The notes: generated by a model not told the origin, from the letters alone. A DNA stretch of 64,000 bases from Halorubrum sp. BOL3-1 (GCF_004114375.1 NZ_CP034692.1:1-64000); one strand, 5' to 3'. Numbered from the stretch's first letter, positions 27,724-37,832 are shown. Translations and numbers: made by a program.

Positions 27724-28926
27724 TCATACCGCGTCGTCCGCGATGCGGACCAGTTCGTTCAGCTTGGCTGTTCGCTCGCCGCCGACCGTGCCGGTCTTGA
27801 TGTAGCCGGCGTCGGTCGCCACGGCGAGGTGTGCGATGGTGGTGTCTTCCGTCTCGCCCGAGCGATGAGAGATGACCGTCTCGTAGCCGTTGCGGGCGGC
27901 GAGCTCGACCGCGTCGAACGCGTCCGACAGGGTCCCGATCTGGTTCGGCTTGATCAGGATGCTGTTGGCCGCGCCGGCGTCGATCCCGTCTTCGAGCCGC
28001 TCGACGTTGGTGACGAACAGGTCGTCGCCACAGACCAGCGTCCGGTCACCGACCCGGTCGGTCAGCTCCGCGAACGCCTCGTAGTCGTTCTCGTCGAGCG
28101 GGTCCTCGACGTACGCGAGGTCGTACTCGTCGACGAGACCGGCGACGTACTCGATCTGTTCGTCGGCCGACTTCGTCTCGTCGCCGTAGACGTACGCCTC
28201 TCGGTCGTCGTCGTACAGCTCCGCGGCCGCCACGTCGAGTCCGAAGCGGATCTCGAATCCGACTTCCGCCTCGACGCGGTCGACCGCCTCGTCGACGACC
28301 TCGAACGCGTCCGCGTCCGATATCGGCGGCGCCCACGCTCCCTCGTCGCCCTTCGCCGCGGGGACGCCGCGCTCGTCGAGCACGTCCCCGACCGCCGCGT
28401 GGACCGCGGCGTTCGCGAAGACGGCCTCCGAGACGCTCGGCGCGCCAACCGGCGCCGCGAGGAACTCCTGAATGCGGGTCGCCTCCTTGGCGTGTTCCCC
28501 GCCGCCGACGACGTTGCCGAGCGGAATCGGGAAGTTCTCGCCGCGGAACGCGCCGCCGAGGTGCTGGTACAGCGGCGCGCCGAGCACGTCGGCGGCGGCC
28601 TTCGCGGCCGCCATCGAGATCGCGACGGCGCTGTTGGCGCCGATCGACGAGAAGTCGTCGGTCCCGTCGGCGGCGCGCAGGGCGTTGTCGACCGCGCGCT
28701 GGTCGCCCGCGTAGACGCCTTCGACGCGCGAGACCGCGTGTTCGCGGGCCTTCGCTATCGACTCGCTCGCGGGCAGTTCGATCGCCTCGTACTCGCCCGT
28801 CGAAGCCCCGCTGGGGGCCGCGCCGCGTCCGAAGCCGCCGGACTCGGTGAGCACGTCGGCTTCGACCGTCGGGTTTCCGCGCGAGTCGAGCACGCGACGC
28901 AGCGAAATGCTGGTGACTCGTGTCAT
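27724..28926 (-). CDS. eno: Enolase (phosphopyruvate hydratase)
   Basis: Glycolytic/gluconeogenic enolase, 400 aa, interconverting 2-phosphoglycerate and PEP. Visible signatures are [37 protein letters not shown], the metal-site region [33 protein letters not shown] and [18 protein letters not shown]. The start at 28926 overlaps the rpoK stop by ATGA, giving translational coupling with the RNA polymerase subunit, an arrangement kept across haloarchaea. Confidence 0.97.
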   Translation of the reverse strand: MTRVTSISLRRVLDSRGNPTVEADVLTESGGFGRGAAPSGASTGEYEAIELPASESIAKAREHAVSRVEGVYAGDQRAVDNALRAADGTDDFSSIGANSAVAISMAAAKAAADVLGAPLYQHLGGAFRGENFPIPLGNVVGGGEHAKEATRIQEFLAAPVGAPSVSEAVFANAAVHAAVGDVLDERGVPAAKGDEGAWAPPISDADAFEVVDEAVDRVEAEVGFEIRFGLDVAAAELYDDDREAYVYGDETKSADEQIEYVAGLVDEYDLAYVEDPLDENDYEAFAELTDRVGDRTLVCGDDLFVTNVERLEDGIDAGAANSILIKPNQIGTLSDAFDAVELAARNGYETVISHRSGETEDTTIAHLAVATDAGYIKTGTVGGERTAKLNELVRIADDAV

Positions 28927-29105
28927 CAGTTGGAATCCCTCCGCACCGTAAAGGGGAGCACACCCGCGTCGTACTCCTCCGCGGCGACGAGGATCGGCTC
29001 CGTCTGATCCGTCTCGATCAGCACGGGTGCCCCGTAGGACACCTGTAGCGCGCGAGCGCCGAGGATTCGCGCCTTCTCGTATCGATTGTATCTCTGTTCT
29101 GACAT
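28926..29105 (-). CDS. rpoK: DNA-directed RNA polymerase subunit K (Rpb6-like)
   Basis: Short archaeal RNAP subunit of 59 residues. The translation [20 protein letters not shown], followed by [13 protein letters not shown], is the typical RpoK core that clamps the largest subunit. The Rpb6 motif [11 protein letters not shown] is intact. The ATG is 3 nt after the rpoN stop and its own stop overlaps the enolase start. Confidence 0.95.
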   Translation of the reverse strand: MSEQRYNRYEKARILGARALQVSYGAPVLIETDQTEPILVAAEEYDAGVLPFTVRRDSN

Positions 29106-29108
29106 GAG

Positions 29109-29303
29109 TTACTGGTACGGCGAGACGACGTCGACGAGGTCCTTGTGACTCACCATCATGCGCCGACAACAGTGCCGGTCGACCCCGAGGTCGTCGAGCA
29201 CCTCGCCGGGGTCTTCGTCGCCCTCGCGAGCCCGCTCTTTGAACTCTTCCCAGTGTTCACCCACGACGTTGCCGCACGTGAAACACCGGACGGGGATCAT
29301 CAT
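29109..29303 (-). CDS. rpoN: DNA-directed RNA polymerase subunit N (Rpb10-like)
   Basis: RNAP subunit of 64 residues with the atypical zinc motif: [18 protein letters not shown] at the start and [11 protein letters not shown] near the end (CxxC...CC). Two adjacent ATG codons (29303 and 29300) are possible starts. It is located between rps9 and rpoK in the conserved order. Confidence 0.95.
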   Translation of the reverse strand: MMIPVRCFTCGNVVGEHWEEFKERAREGDEDPGEVLDDLGVDRHCCRRMMVSHKDLVDVVSPYQ

Positions 29304-29315
29304 GACTGGATCACC

Positions 29316-29714
29316 TCAGCGGTAGGACTTCTGGTAGCGCGCGCGTGCGCCCGGTCCGCCCCACTTCTTGGGTTCGGACTGGCGCACGTCGTTGACCAGT
29401 AGGGTACGGTCGAAGCCCATGTACGCGTCGCGCAGCTCGGCGTCGCCGAGGTGCTGGACGAGGCCGCGGGCGATGGCGGTCCGCGTCGCGTCAGCCTGTC
29501 CGCTGAAGCCGCCGCCCTCGACGTCGACGTCGATGTCGACGCCGTCGCGGAGGTCCTCGCCGGCGATGCGGAACGGCTCCAGCATCTTGAGGCGCGCTTG
29601 TTCCGGTTCGACCAGCTCGACCGGCTGGGAGTTGATGCGAACGCGACCCTCGCCCTCGCGCACTGTGGCGCGGGCGACGGCCGTCTTCTTTTTGCCTGAA
29701 GTGTTTGTTACCAT
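29316..29714 (-). CDS. rps9: 30S ribosomal protein S9
   Basis: Ribosomal protein S9 (uS9), 132 aa, with the archaeal start [19 protein letters not shown], the middle [20 protein letters not shown] and the P-site-contacting basic tail [20 protein letters not shown]. Its start overlaps the end of the L13 gene by 7 nt. Confidence 0.97.
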   Translation of the reverse strand: MVTNTSGKKKTAVARATVREGEGRVRINSQPVELVEPEQARLKMLEPFRIAGEDLRDGVDIDVDVEGGGFSGQADATRTAIARGLVQHLGDAELRDAYMGFDRTLLVNDVRQSEPKKWGGPGARARYQKSYR

Positions 29715-30157
29715 GTGATGTTGGCTCCCAGGGACTCGGAGATGTCCCCGAGCGTCGTGAATTTGATGTTCGAGAGGCGGTCGAGTGAGGTGCCGTCGAG
29801 GACCGTCGCCTCGACGTCCTCGTCGCGCTCGTAGGGGTTCCCGACGTACACGCGCACGTTCGAGAACGCCTCGCGACCGTCCTCCGACTTGTACGGCAGC
29901 ATGCCGCGGATGGCACGCTTGAAGATGCGGTCCGGACGCTTGGGGTGGTACGGCCCGCTGTCGGAGCCCAGCTCCGCGCGGGTGTGGTACGTCTCCATCG
30001 TCGACTCCTCGTTACCGGTGATGACGGCGCGCTCGGCGTTGACGACGGCGACGGTCTCCCCGGCGAGGGCGCGCTGGGCGACCTCCGAGGAGACGCGACC
30101 GAGGATGCAGTCGCGGGCGTCGACGACGACGTCCGCGTCTACCTTCGCGAGACTCAT
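29708..30157 (-). CDS. rpl13: 50S ribosomal protein L13
   Basis: Ribosomal protein L13 (uL13), 149 aa: [20 protein letters not shown] near the start and [19 protein letters not shown] in the middle are family hallmarks. It overlaps the L18e stop by 4 nt at its start and the S9 start at its end. Confidence 0.97.
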   Translation of the reverse strand: MSLAKVDADVVVDARDCILGRVSSEVAQRALAGETVAVVNAERAVITGNEESTMETYHTRAELGSDSGPYHPKRPDRIFKRAIRGMLPYKSEDGREAFSNVRVYVGNPYERDEDVEATVLDGTSLDRLSNIKFTTLGDISESLGANITW

Positions 30158-30507
30158 CGGACCACCCGGACGTTGCTTCCTTCGGGGTTCTGTTCGATGA
30201 ACTGTTCCAGCGTCACCGCTTCGCCGGTCTGGTCGATCTTCGTCCGGGCGGTCCCGGAAAAGTCGACCGCGGCGACGGTGACGTTCGTTTCGAGCACACC
30301 GCTGCCCAGCACCTTGCCGGGGACGACGACCGTCTCGTCTTCCTGAGCGTACCGCTCGATGCGGCCCAGGTTGACCTCAGCGTGCGTGCGCCGTGGCTTC
30401 TCTAATCGGTCGGCGACATCCTGCCACACGTTGGCACCGGAATCTCGCGAGACCGACTTCAGATCGGCGATGAGGTTCTGTAGTTTCGGGTTCGTCTTGC
30501 TACTCAT
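30154..30507 (-). CDS. rpl18e: 50S ribosomal protein L18e
   Basis: Archaeal/eukaryotic ribosomal protein L18e (eL18), 117 aa, starting [20 protein letters not shown] and containing [20 protein letters not shown] and [13 protein letters not shown]. The first protein gene downstream of the embedded tRNA-Leu, whose 3' end is 39 nt upstream. Confidence 0.96.
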   Translation of the reverse strand: MSSKTNPKLQNLIADLKSVSRDSGANVWQDVADRLEKPRRTHAEVNLGRIERYAQEDETVVVPGKVLGSGVLETNVTVAAVDFSGTARTKIDQTGEAVTLEQFIEQNPEGSNVRVVR

Positions 30508-30546
30508 AGCTGTCCCTCCTGAACGGAGAGTTCGTGGAAAACGGAG

Positions 30547-30631
30547 TGCAGGGAGCAGGATTTGAACCTGCGGACCTCTACAGGACAGCGCCCTGAACGC
30601 TGCGCCGTTGGCCTGACTTGGCTATCCCTGC
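30547..30631 (-). tRNA. tRNA-Leu (CAG anticodon)
   Basis: Minus-strand cloverleaf of 85 nt with a long variable arm (class II). Acceptor GCAGGGA pairs with TCCCTGC, the discriminator is A, the anticodon loop TTCAGGG sits between CAGCG and CGCTG, and the T-loop is GGTTCAAATCC. CCA is not encoded and no intron is apparent. It is embedded between rpoD and the L18e gene, so it is probably cut out of the operon transcript. Confidence 0.93.
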
Positions 30632-30780
30632 GTGCACTCCCTCGTATTCCGGCTCCCTTCAAACCACTTTCGGTCCCGCCGTCCACGCGCCTGGCCGCGG
30701 TCGTCCCGAGTTTCGAGACGCTGCCGCGGCTGGCGGCGGGGGCGGCGGTCAGGGTGTTGGTTCGAAGGGCCGTCATTTCC

Positions 30781-31533
30781 TTATACCGCGACTTTCGTCT
30801 GTAGTTCGTCCGCGCGCTCCTCGATGGAGTCGATCGCGCGGAGCAGTAGTTCCTCAACGTCGAACGAGCCGTCCGTCTCGATGTGGAAGACGAACGCGCC
30901 CGACACGTCCTCGACCGCGACCTCCTTCCCGGGGAACCGTTCCGAGAGGTCGCTGTCGAACTCCTCGGAGAGTTCGACATCCCCCTCGGGCGTCTCGATG
31001 ACGCCGCGGAGGATGTTCGGCTCGTCGTCGTCGAACTCGCCGCGGTCGCCCTCGACCGAGACGCGCTGGAGGTGACGGTAGCCGACGGAGACGCCGCCCT
31101 GGTGTTTGGCGTGCTCTTTACCGGTGTCGAGGACAGCGTCGGCCTCGAACTCCAACCGTTGCCCCTCCTTCAGCTCGATGATCGGGACGTTATCGTCGGC
31201 GACACCGACGAGCGGGTCGCTGCTCTCGATGTCCCCCGAGTACGCGGTCGCCGGGCCTTCGACGTCGAGCGCGAGGGTGACCTCGTCGCCGACCTCGAAG
31301 TCGTCGAGCGGGGTCGTCAGGGGAACGAGTCCCAGACGGAGTCCGATCATCTCGTCGAACATGACCGAGGAGTTCTCGACGAACCGAACGGTGTCGATCG
31401 AGAACGTCGGGACGTCGGCGATCATCGCCCGGCGGATGCCGTTTGCGAACGCCGGCGTGAGCCCGCGGATCAGCACCCGCGCGCTGCGTTCGTCCCGTTC
31501 GACGTACTGGACGTCGAATTCGTCTTCGGTCAT
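30781..31533 (-). CDS. rpoD: DNA-directed RNA polymerase subunit D (Rpb3/alpha-like)
   Basis: RNAP assembly subunit, 250 aa: [20 protein letters not shown] is the dimerisation motif, followed by [20 protein letters not shown] and [12 protein letters not shown]. The cysteine-rich Fe-S insert of some archaeal RpoD proteins is absent. In its place is an acidic insert ([18 protein letters not shown]). ATG 31533 is 2 nt after the S11 stop. Confidence 0.95.
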   Translation of the reverse strand: MTEDEFDVQYVERDERSARVLIRGLTPAFANGIRRAMIADVPTFSIDTVRFVENSSVMFDEMIGLRLGLVPLTTPLDDFEVGDEVTLALDVEGPATAYSGDIESSDPLVGVADDNVPIIELKEGQRLEFEADAVLDTGKEHAKHQGGVSVGYRHLQRVSVEGDRGEFDDDEPNILRGVIETPEGDVELSEEFDSDLSERFPGKEVAVEDVSGAFVFHIETDGSFDVEELLLRAIDSIEERADELQTKVAV

Positions 31534-31534
31534 G

Positions 31535-31927
31535 TCAGACTCGCTTGTTCTTCGGCGCCTTCGTCCCGTCGTGCGGGATGGGCGTGACGTCCTCGATCCG
31601 GCCGATCTCGACGCCCGCACGCGAGAGCGCGCGAATCGTCGCCTGCGCACCGGGACCGGTGGACTTGTTGAGGTTGCCGCCGGGACCGCGCACGCGAACG
31701 TGTACGCCCTCCAGGCCGGCGTCCTTGACTCGCTCGGCGACGACCTCCGCCATCTGCATGGCGGCGTACGGCGACGCCTCGTCGCGGTTCTGCTTCACTA
31801 CGGTGCCGCCGGACGACTTGGCAATCGTCTCTGCGCCCGTCTCGTCGGTGACCGTGATGAGCGTGTTGTTGAACGACGCGTACACGTGGGCGATGCCCCA
31901 CTTGTCTCCGTCTTCGGATTCACTCAT
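31535..31927 (-). CDS. rps11: 30S ribosomal protein S11
   Basis: Ribosomal protein S11 (uS11), 130 aa: [40 protein letters not shown], and the conserved end [17 protein letters not shown]. Located 6 nt after the S4 stop in the S13-S4-S11-RpoD order shared by archaea. Confidence 0.97.
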   Translation of the reverse strand: MSESEDGDKWGIAHVYASFNNTLITVTDETGAETIAKSSGGTVVKQNRDEASPYAAMQMAEVVAERVKDAGLEGVHVRVRGPGGNLNKSTGPGAQATIRALSRAGVEIGRIEDVTPIPHDGTKAPKNKRV

Positions 31928-31933
31928 GGATAC

Positions 31934-32461
31934 TTACTCCTGTGACTCCGCGCGCTCGGGGTGGAGATCGTCCGCGAGCGGACTGTTCTCGTCGAAGGCG
32001 ATGGCGTCCTCGTCGTCGACGTCCACCTTCACCGACGGGCGCGTGACGCGAGCGCCGTCGACGGTGATGTGGCCGTGGACGATGAACTGGCGGGCCTGCT
32101 GGGCCGAGGAGGCGAATCCCTGGCGGTAGACGACCGTCTGGAAGCGGCGCTCCAGCAGGTCGGTCACGTCGAGCGACAGAACCGTCGAGATGTCGTCGTT
32201 GTCGCCGAGGATGCCGATGCGACGGAGCCGCGAGACGAACTCCGAACCGGCGTCCTGGGCGGCGTCGACGTCGCCCTGCGCCTCGCCGAGCAGCCGTCGG
32301 GCCTCCCGACGCATATTGCGCAGCTCGGACTGGGCGCGCCAGAACTCCTCTTTGTTCTTCAGACCGTACCGCGAGAGGAGATCGGACTCCTCGGCGATGC
32401 GCTCGCCCTGGTACGGGTGGTTCGGCGTCTCGTAGCCCTTGGTGTTCTTTCCGGTACTCAT
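31934..32461 (-). CDS. rps4: 30S ribosomal protein S4
   Basis: Ribosomal protein S4 (uS4), 175 aa, with the start [20 protein letters not shown], the core [20 protein letters not shown] and the S4 RNA-binding domain [20 protein letters not shown]. The C-terminus is acidic. The ATG overlaps the S13 stop by 4 nt. Confidence 0.97.
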   Translation of the reverse strand: MSTGKNTKGYETPNHPYQGERIAEESDLLSRYGLKNKEEFWRAQSELRNMRREARRLLGEAQGDVDAAQDAGSEFVSRLRRIGILGDNDDISTVLSLDVTDLLERRFQTVVYRQGFASSAQQARQFIVHGHITVDGARVTRPSVKVDVDDEDAIAFDENSPLADDLHPERAESQE

Positions 32462-32979
32462 TCGTCGTCACCCTCCTCTTCGTCGGCCATCTCCTCGCGG
32501 ATCTCCTCGACGTTGACCCCGATGGTCCCCTCCGAGCGACCCGTGGACTTGGTGCGCTGGCCGCGTACCTTCTGGCCGCGCTTATGACGCACGCCCTTGT
32601 ACGATTCGATGATCTTCATCCGGTTGATGTCGTGACGGCGCTTCTCGTCGACGTCGGTGCCGACGAGGTGCGTCGTCTCTCCGGAGAAGAAGTCGTTCTG
32701 TCTGTTCGTCATCCACGACGGGACGTGGTCTTCGAGGTTCTCCGCGATGTCGACCACCGCGTCGATGTCACCCTCGTCGAGGAGCCCGAACGTGGCGTTT
32801 CGGTCCACGTCGGCCTTCTCGGCGACCAGCCGCGCCGTGCGCGTGCCGATGCCGTCGAGTTCGGACAGGCTCCGCTCGACCGTCTTCGTCCCGTCGAGGT
32901 CCGCGCCCCCGATCCGAACGAAGTACTGGAGGTCTTCCTCCTCCTCCGGCGAGCCGTCCTGTGATTCTTCCGTGCTCAT
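32458..32979 (-). CDS. rps13: 30S ribosomal protein S13
   Basis: Ribosomal protein S13 (uS13), 173 aa. The core is [20 protein letters not shown], then [17 protein letters not shown] and the C-terminal RNA-binding basic stretch [20 protein letters not shown], followed by an acidic tail. ATG 32979 is the first codon giving the normal haloarchaeal N-terminus ([17 protein letters not shown]). The longer open frame crosses tRNA-Ser and is not coding. Confidence 0.96.
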   Translation of the reverse strand: MSTEESQDGSPEEEEDLQYFVRIGGADLDGTKTVERSLSELDGIGTRTARLVAEKADVDRNATFGLLDEGDIDAVVDIAENLEDHVPSWMTNRQNDFFSGETTHLVGTDVDEKRRHDINRMKIIESYKGVRHKRGQKVRGQRTKSTGRSEGTIGVNVEEIREEMADEEEGDDE

Positions 32980-33035
32980 GTGTTGGTTGTGGTGAGTCCT
33001 ACCGGCGCGAATCCGGCGGTACTCGTCCGTTCGAG

Positions 33036-33121
33036 CGTTGCGGCGGGGATTCGAACCCCGGAGGCAGTGACGCCACAGAGTTAGCAACCCTGCGCCTTGG
33101 GCCAAGCTTGGCTACCGCAAC
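33036..33121 (-). tRNA. tRNA-Ser (GCT anticodon)
   Basis: Minus-strand class II tRNA of 86 nt. Acceptor GTTGCGG pairs with CCGCAAC, the discriminator is G as required for serine tRNAs, the anticodon loop is TTGCTAA between CAGGG and CTCTG, there is a long variable arm and the T-loop is GGTTCGAATCC. It heads the ribosomal operon, 57 nt before the S13 start. Confidence 0.93.
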
Positions 33122-33199
33122 CCGCGTTGTAACATCGCCCTCTCGGACTCGGGACCCGGCGCCCCTACAGTTCGTGCGTTCGTTACCTCCCGTCTTCGG

Positions 33200-33209
33200 T
33201 ACTTAAACA
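33200..33209 (-). promoter_or_regulatory. Promoter A/T box of the tRNA-Ser/ribosomal operon
   Basis: On the minus strand TGTTTAAGT lies about 80 nt before the mature tRNA-Ser 5' end, so the tRNA would be transcribed as the first part of the operon. Confidence 0.5.
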
Positions 33210-33356
33210 TCACGAAACGGTCGGGCCGCTGCGAGTGACTCGCACGGTCGCCGCGCACCCCGTACCGCCGGCGATCCGGTTCCGTGAGGAAGCGCCGTTC
33301 GGCTGCTCGGTTCCGTGAGCCGTACTGTTTAGTGGATCCCGCGGGAGAGTCAAAGC

Positions 33357-34397
33357 ATGAAGGCCGTTCAGTTCGGTGACCACGGCGACCGCGACGTGAT
33401 CGAGTACGGCGAGTTCCCCGACCCCGAGCCGGACCGCGGCGAGGTGCTGATCGACGTCAAGGCCGGCGCGCTGAACCACCTCGACATCTGGACGCGACGC
33501 GGGATGCCCGGCATCGACTTGGAGATGCCGCACATTCCCGGAAGCGACGCGGCTGGCGTCGTCGAGACCGTCGGCGAGGACGTGACGCGCTTCGAGCCGG
33601 ACGACCGCGTCGCGGTGAGCGCCGGGGTCGCCTGCGGGAACTGCGAGTTCTGTCGCGACGGCGAGGAGTCGCAGTGCGTCTCCTTCCACATCATCGGCGA
33701 ACACGTCCGCGGCGTCCACGCCGAGAAGGCGGTCGTCCCCGAGGCGAACCTCGTCCCGGTTCCGGACGGGGTCGACTGGGAGGTCGCCGGCTCCGCGTCG
33801 CTCGTGTTCCAGACCGCGTGGCGCATGCTCCACACGCGCGCCGAGATCGAGGCGGGAGAGAAGGTGCTCGTCCTCGGCGCCTCCGGCGGCGTCGGCCACG
33901 CGGCGGTCCAGATAGCCGACCACGCGGGCTGTGAGGTGTTCGCGACCGCCTCGACCGAAGAGAAGCTCTCCCACGCCGAGGACTGCGGCGCCGACCACGT
34001 GATCGACTACGAGACCAACGACTTCGCCGCCGAGATCAACGAACTCACCGGCAAGCGTGGCGTCGACGTCGTCGTCGACCACGTCGGCGAGGCCACCTAC
34101 CCGGACTCGCTGAAGTCGATGGCGAAGGGCGGCCGCCTCGTCACCTGCGGCGCGACGACGGGGGGGAACCCCGGCGCCGGACTCAACCGCATCTTCTGGA
34201 ACCAGCTGTCGGTGCTCGGCTCGACGATGGCGACGCCCGGCGAGGTCGACGATGTCTTGGAACTCGTCTGGGACGGCACCTTCGAACCCCGCGTCCGCGA
34301 GGTCCTCCCGATGAGCGAGGCCGCGCGCGCACACGAGATGATCGAGAACCGTGAGGGCTTTGGCAAAGTGGTGGTTAAACCGGACAGTGAGTTCTGA
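33357..34397 (+). CDS. Zinc-binding alcohol dehydrogenase / NADPH:quinone reductase-like protein
   Basis: Medium-chain dehydrogenase of 346 residues. It has an N-terminal GroES-like fold (AGALNHLDIWTRRGMPG), a full structural-zinc loop (ACGNCEFCRDGEESQC) and a nucleotide fold (VLGASGGVGHAAVQIADHA). The usual catalytic Cys is replaced in the NHLD motif as in quinone reductases and crotonyl-CoA reductase-like members, so it may use only the structural zinc. An A/T box (CTGTTTAGT) lies about 29 nt before the ATG. Substrate unknown. Confidence 0.85.
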   Translation: MKAVQFGDHGDRDVIEYGEFPDPEPDRGEVLIDVKAGALNHLDIWTRRGMPGIDLEMPHIPGSDAAGVVETVGEDVTRFEPDDRVAVSAGVACGNCEFCRDGEESQCVSFHIIGEHVRGVHAEKAVVPEANLVPVPDGVDWEVAGSASLVFQTAWRMLHTRAEIEAGEKVLVLGASGGVGHAAVQIADHAGCEVFATASTEEKLSHAEDCGADHVIDYETNDFAAEINELTGKRGVDVVVDHVGEATYPDSLKSMAKGGRLVTCGATTGGNPGAGLNRIFWNQLSVLGSTMATPGEVDDVLELVWDGTFEPRVREVLPMSEAARAHEMIENREGFGKVVVKPDSEF

Positions 34398-34818
34398 GAC
34401 CGACGCCGACGCGGACGAGACCGCTGACGGCGCGAACCACCCCGCCGCCGGCACCACCGACGGCGGCTACGTCCACGTCCCCGGAACCGAAGTCGACAAC
34501 GACGGGACGGCCGACAGCGGCGGCGACGCGGCCGACAGCGACGGCGCGGCCGACGGCGACGGTCCGCGGGAGCGGGTCGGAACCGCCGGCGAACCGACGG
34601 CCGAGGGCTTCGGACGCAAGGGGTGGGCGCTGACGGCCGTGCTGTTCACCTGCGTGCTGGTCATCCCGGGGATCATCTACCTCTACCCGTACGCGGCGGG
34701 CGCGTTCGGTCTCACTTTCTTCGCGACGTACCTCGCACTCCCGTTCGTTCCCGCGGTCCTCCTCGGACTCGTCGCGGTCTGGTCGATGACGGCCGCGACC
34801 GCGGACGGCGAGGAGTGA
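34387..34818 (+). CDS. Hypothetical membrane protein with acidic N-terminus
   Basis: A GTG at 34387, inside the end of the dehydrogenase gene, gives a 143-residue protein ([15 protein letters not shown]). The first 75 residues are Asp/Gly/Ala/Thr-rich. Then come a basic GFGRKGW junction and two hydrophobic helices ([20 protein letters not shown] and [20 protein letters not shown]). The overlap suggests co-expression with the dehydrogenase. Family not recognised. The alternative start at 34351 would add residues encoded by the dehydrogenase tail. Confidence 0.65.
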   Translation: MSSETDADADETADGANHPAAGTTDGGYVHVPGTEVDNDGTADSGGDAADSDGAADGDGPRERVGTAGEPTAEGFGRKGWALTAVLFTCVLVIPGIIYLYPYAAGAFGLTFFATYLALPFVPAVLLGLVAVWSMTAATADGEE

Positions 34819-34871
34819 GACGCCGCCGCGTCCGCTCACCGGTCGGACCCGCTCGCCGCCGAACGACAACC

Positions 34872-34880
34872 GTTTTGAAC
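34872..34880 (+). promoter_or_regulatory. A/T box of cmk-truB
   Basis: GTTTTGAAC lies about 26 nt before the cmk ATG at 34901, giving a leaderless transcript for cmk and truB. Confidence 0.5.
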
Positions 34881-34900
34881 GACACCCGCGGAGTGGAGAT

Positions 34901-35479
34901 ATGTTGATCACCGTCTCCGGCCCGCCGGGGAGCGGGAAGAGCACCAACGCGGTCCAGATCGCGGACGCGCTCGACCTCGGACACGTCTCGGGCGGCGACA
35001 TCTTCCGCGAGATGGCGGCCGAACGCGACATGACTCCCGTCGAGTTCAACGAGTTCGCCGAGGAGGACCCGCAGATCGACCGGGACCTCGACCGCCGGCT
35101 CCGCGAGATCGCCGTCGAGCGCGACGACGTCGTCCTCGAATCGCGACTCGCCGGGTGGCTCGCCGCCGACCACGCGGGCTTCCGATTCTGGTTCGACGCG
35201 CCGCTCTCGGTCCGCGCAGAGCGGATCGCCGAGCGCGAGGCGAAGTCGGTCGACCGCGCCCGGACGGAGACGGAGCGCCGCGAGGCCTCCGAGCGCAAGC
35301 GGTACCGGGAGTACTACAACATCGACATCGAGGACCTCTCGATCTACGACGCCGCGTACAACACCGCTCGGTGGGGCCCCGAGCGCTTCCTCGACGTCCT
35401 CGTCGCGACCGTTGAGGCGTACGAACCCGCTGACGACGAGGGGAAAGCGCCCGTCGAGGGCGTCGTGTACGACTTCTGA
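34901..35479 (+). CDS. cmk: Cytidylate kinase
   Basis: Archaeal-type (d)CMP kinase of 192 residues: P-loop [20 protein letters not shown], then [18 protein letters not shown] and the lid residues [18 protein letters not shown], followed by [20 protein letters not shown], characteristic of the archaeal enzyme. It is followed 18 nt later by truB, a pairing conserved in haloarchaea. Confidence 0.95.
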   Translation: MLITVSGPPGSGKSTNAVQIADALDLGHVSGGDIFREMAAERDMTPVEFNEFAEEDPQIDRDLDRRLREIAVERDDVVLESRLAGWLAADHAGFRFWFDAPLSVRAERIAEREAKSVDRARTETERREASERKRYREYYNIDIEDLSIYDAAYNTARWGPERFLDVLVATVEAYEPADDEGKAPVEGVVYDF

Positions 35480-35497
35480 GCGTTACGACCACCAGAC

Positions 35498-36475
35498 ATG
35501 ACAGGCGACGCCGACTCGATCGACCCCCTGCGACCGCCGCCCAGCGAGCGCTCGGTGGCGGAACTGCTCCGGTTCGGCGTCGTCAACCTCGACAAGCCGG
35601 CCGGCCCCTCCTCGCATCAGGTGTCCGCGTGGGTTCGTGACGCGATCGACGAGACGCTCGCGGCCCTCGACCCGGAGGGTCCCCTCACGGGCGGCGTCGC
35701 CCACTCCGGCACGCTCGACCCGAAGGTCACCGGCTGTCTCCCCACGCTGACCGGCGACGCGACGCGCATGGCGCAGGTGTTCTTGGAGGGAACTAAAGAG
35801 TACGTCGCGGTGCTGGAGCTCCACGCGTCGCCCCCGGCCGACTTCCGCGAGGTCGTCGCCGAGTTCGAGAGCGAGATCTACCAGAAGCCGCCCCGGAAGA
35901 GCGCCGTGAGCCGTCGGCTCCGCACACGGACGGTCCACGACCTCGACGTGCTGACGGTCGCGGACAGAAAGGCGCTCCTCCGGATCCGGTGTGAGTCGGG
36001 GACGTACGTCCGGAAACTGTGTCACGACATCGGACTCGCGACCGGCGTCGGCGCGCACATGGGTCACCTCCGGCGCACCGCTACCGACCCGTTCGACGAC
36101 CGCGACCTGCGGACGCTCCAGGACCTCGTGGACGCGCTCGCGTGGGCCGAAGACGGCGACGACGCGTTCCTCCGCGACGTGGTCCGTCCCGCCGAGGACG
36201 CCCTGACGCACCTCCCCGCGGTGACGGTCGCGCGGTCGGCAGCGCGCAACGTCGCCACCGGCGCGCCCGTGTACGCGCCCGGCGTGATCAACGTCGACGA
36301 CGCGGCCACGGTGGATCCGGACACGACGAGCGACACGGAGACCGACGGCGACACCGACCCCCCGCTCGTCGCGTGTTTCACGCCTGACGGCGTCGCGGTC
36401 TGCCTCGGGCGAGTCGTCGGTGACCCGGACGCCGACGGCGGGACGGTCATCGCCTTGGAGCGCGTTCTTTTATGA
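35498..36475 (+). CDS. truB: tRNA/rRNA pseudouridine synthase, TruB/Cbf5 family
   Basis: Pseudouridine synthase of 325 residues, the archaeal Cbf5-type enzyme that modifies rRNA with H/ACA RNPs and U55 of tRNA. The catalytic Asp is in AHSGTLDPKVTGCLP. Other hallmarks are NLDKPAGPSSHQVSAWVR, SEIYQKPPRKSAVSRRLR and IRCESGTYVRKLCHDIG. The C-terminal PUA domain (about 235-325) carries an acidic haloarchaeal insert (DPDTTSDTETDGDTD). Confidence 0.94.
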   Translation: MTGDADSIDPLRPPPSERSVAELLRFGVVNLDKPAGPSSHQVSAWVRDAIDETLAALDPEGPLTGGVAHSGTLDPKVTGCLPTLTGDATRMAQVFLEGTKEYVAVLELHASPPADFREVVAEFESEIYQKPPRKSAVSRRLRTRTVHDLDVLTVADRKALLRIRCESGTYVRKLCHDIGLATGVGAHMGHLRRTATDPFDDRDLRTLQDLVDALAWAEDGDDAFLRDVVRPAEDALTHLPAVTVARSAARNVATGAPVYAPGVINVDDAATVDPDTTSDTETDGDTDPPLVACFTPDGVAVCLGRVVGDPDADGGTVIALERVLL

Positions 36476-36497
36476 ATGGTCGCCCGCGAATCAGGGT

Positions 36498-37715
36498 ATG
36501 GGTGAGCCGGATGCCGACGCCGACGACGACGAACGGATAGCGGTCGGGAGCGCGAGCGCGGTACCGGGAGCGGCCGACCGCGGGTGGCTCGCGGTCGCGG
36601 ACCTACCCACCGGAGGCAGAGAGCGACTTCCGGTCGCGGTCGCGAACGGTACCGAAGCCGGCCCCACGCTGTGGCTCACAGGGGGCGTCCACGGCGACGA
36701 GGCGACCGGTGTCGCGGTCGTTCAGGACGCGATGGCGGCGCTCGACGGCGACCGCCTCGCGGACCTCGCCGGAGCGGTCGTCGCGGTGCCCGTCGTCTCC
36801 CCGGCGGGGCTGCGCCGGAACGCGAGGGAGACCTACTACGCCGACGAGGACCCGAACCGACACTTCCCGGACGCCGACGCGGAGTCGGCCCGCCCGCCGA
36901 AAGTTCAGGAGCGGATCGACGCTCGGCTGTACGCCGCGGTCACGGGCGAGACCGCCGACGCGACGGACGCGGCGCGGTCCGCTACTGATGCGAGCGCGGA
37001 CGCCGTCGAGACGGTCGGATCGAACGCCGCCGCGGACGCGCTGATCGACTGTCACACCGCCGGAGTCGGCAGCGATCCCTTCCTCATCCGCGACCGCGTC
37101 CTGTACGGCGACCGGCGGAGCGAGGCCGAGGCCGCCGACCTCTCCCGAGAACTCGGTCGGCTCGTCGACGCGTTCGGACTCCCGGTCGTCCGGGAGTACC
37201 CCGCGGCCGAGTACGTCGAGGAGACCCTCCAGCGGTCGGCCGCCGGCGCCGTACTCAACGAGGCCGGAATCCCGGCGTTCACGGCGGAGCTAGGCGCGCA
37301 CAGCGTCGTCGACGACCGGCTCCTCGACGCGGGCGTCGCCGGCGTGTTCGGCGTCGCGGTCGAACTGGACGTTCTCACCACCGAAAACGTCCCCGAGTCG
37401 ATTGGCCAGCCCGGTGTCGGGGTCGATCCGGCTCCGGTCGAGTTCCCCGTGCGGCGCTTCCGCGGGCCGACGACCGACGACTCGGGCATCGTCCGGCACC
37501 GCGTCGACGCCGGCGACGCGTTCGAGGCGGGCGACGTCCTCGCCGACGTGGTCGCCGCGACCGGGGCGGAGCGCGGCGAGGTGACGGCTGACCGCAACGG
37601 GTACGTCCTCGGTCGAACGGAGGGGGTGGCGGTGTACGAGGGCGACCCGATCGGGAGCCTCGCGGTACGGGACGACGGCGGCCTCGTGGTCCCGCGCGAG
37701 GCCGGCGAGAACTGA
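36498..37715 (+). CDS. Succinylglutamate desuccinylase/aspartoacylase-family zinc hydrolase
   Basis: M14-like zinc hydrolase of 405 residues. Zinc ligands are expected in WLTGGVHGDEATGVAV (HxxE) and DCHTAGVGSDP (His), with DEDPNRHFPD nearby, typical of the AstE/AspA family. Residues about 310-405 form a separate C-terminal domain (IVRHRVDAGDAFEAGDVLAD) resembling a biotinyl/barrel-sandwich fold, common in this subfamily. An Ala/Asp-rich insert interrupts the catalytic domain near residue 150. Substrate unknown. It is the last gene before tRNA-Pro. Confidence 0.85.
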   Translation: MGEPDADADDDERIAVGSASAVPGAADRGWLAVADLPTGGRERLPVAVANGTEAGPTLWLTGGVHGDEATGVAVVQDAMAALDGDRLADLAGAVVAVPVVSPAGLRRNARETYYADEDPNRHFPDADAESARPPKVQERIDARLYAAVTGETADATDAARSATDASADAVETVGSNAAADALIDCHTAGVGSDPFLIRDRVLYGDRRSEAEAADLSRELGRLVDAFGLPVVREYPAAEYVEETLQRSAAGAVLNEAGIPAFTAELGAHSVVDDRLLDAGVAGVFGVAVELDVLTTENVPESIGQPGVGVDPAPVEFPVRRFRGPTTDDSGIVRHRVDAGDAFEAGDVLADVVAATGAERGEVTADRNGYVLGRTEGVAVYEGDPIGSLAVRDDGGLVVPREAGEN

Positions 37716-37761
37716 AACGAAGTCCTTAATTACCGGTCGGTCGTTCTTCAGCGTGTAGTCA

Positions 37762-37832
37762 GGGACCGTGGGGTAGTGGTATCCTATGCGGATGGGGTCC
37801 GTATGACCTGAGTTCGACTCTCAGCGGTCCCA
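37762..37832 (+). tRNA. tRNA-Pro (GGG anticodon)
   Basis: Cloverleaf of 71 nt: acceptor GGGACCG with CGGTCCC, discriminator A, anticodon stem TGCGG/CCGTA with loop ATGGGGT, T-loop GAGTTCGACTCTC. CCA is not encoded. Accessory DNA starts immediately downstream and a 12-nt piece of the T-arm recurs at 43013, so it is a likely integration target. Confidence 0.93.
37815..37826 (+). repeat. Candidate left attachment core in tRNA-Pro
   Basis: CGACTCTCAGCG in the T-arm of tRNA-Pro is repeated exactly at 43013-43024, 87 nt after the recombinase stop. The match is short, so the att assignment is tentative. Confidence 0.4.
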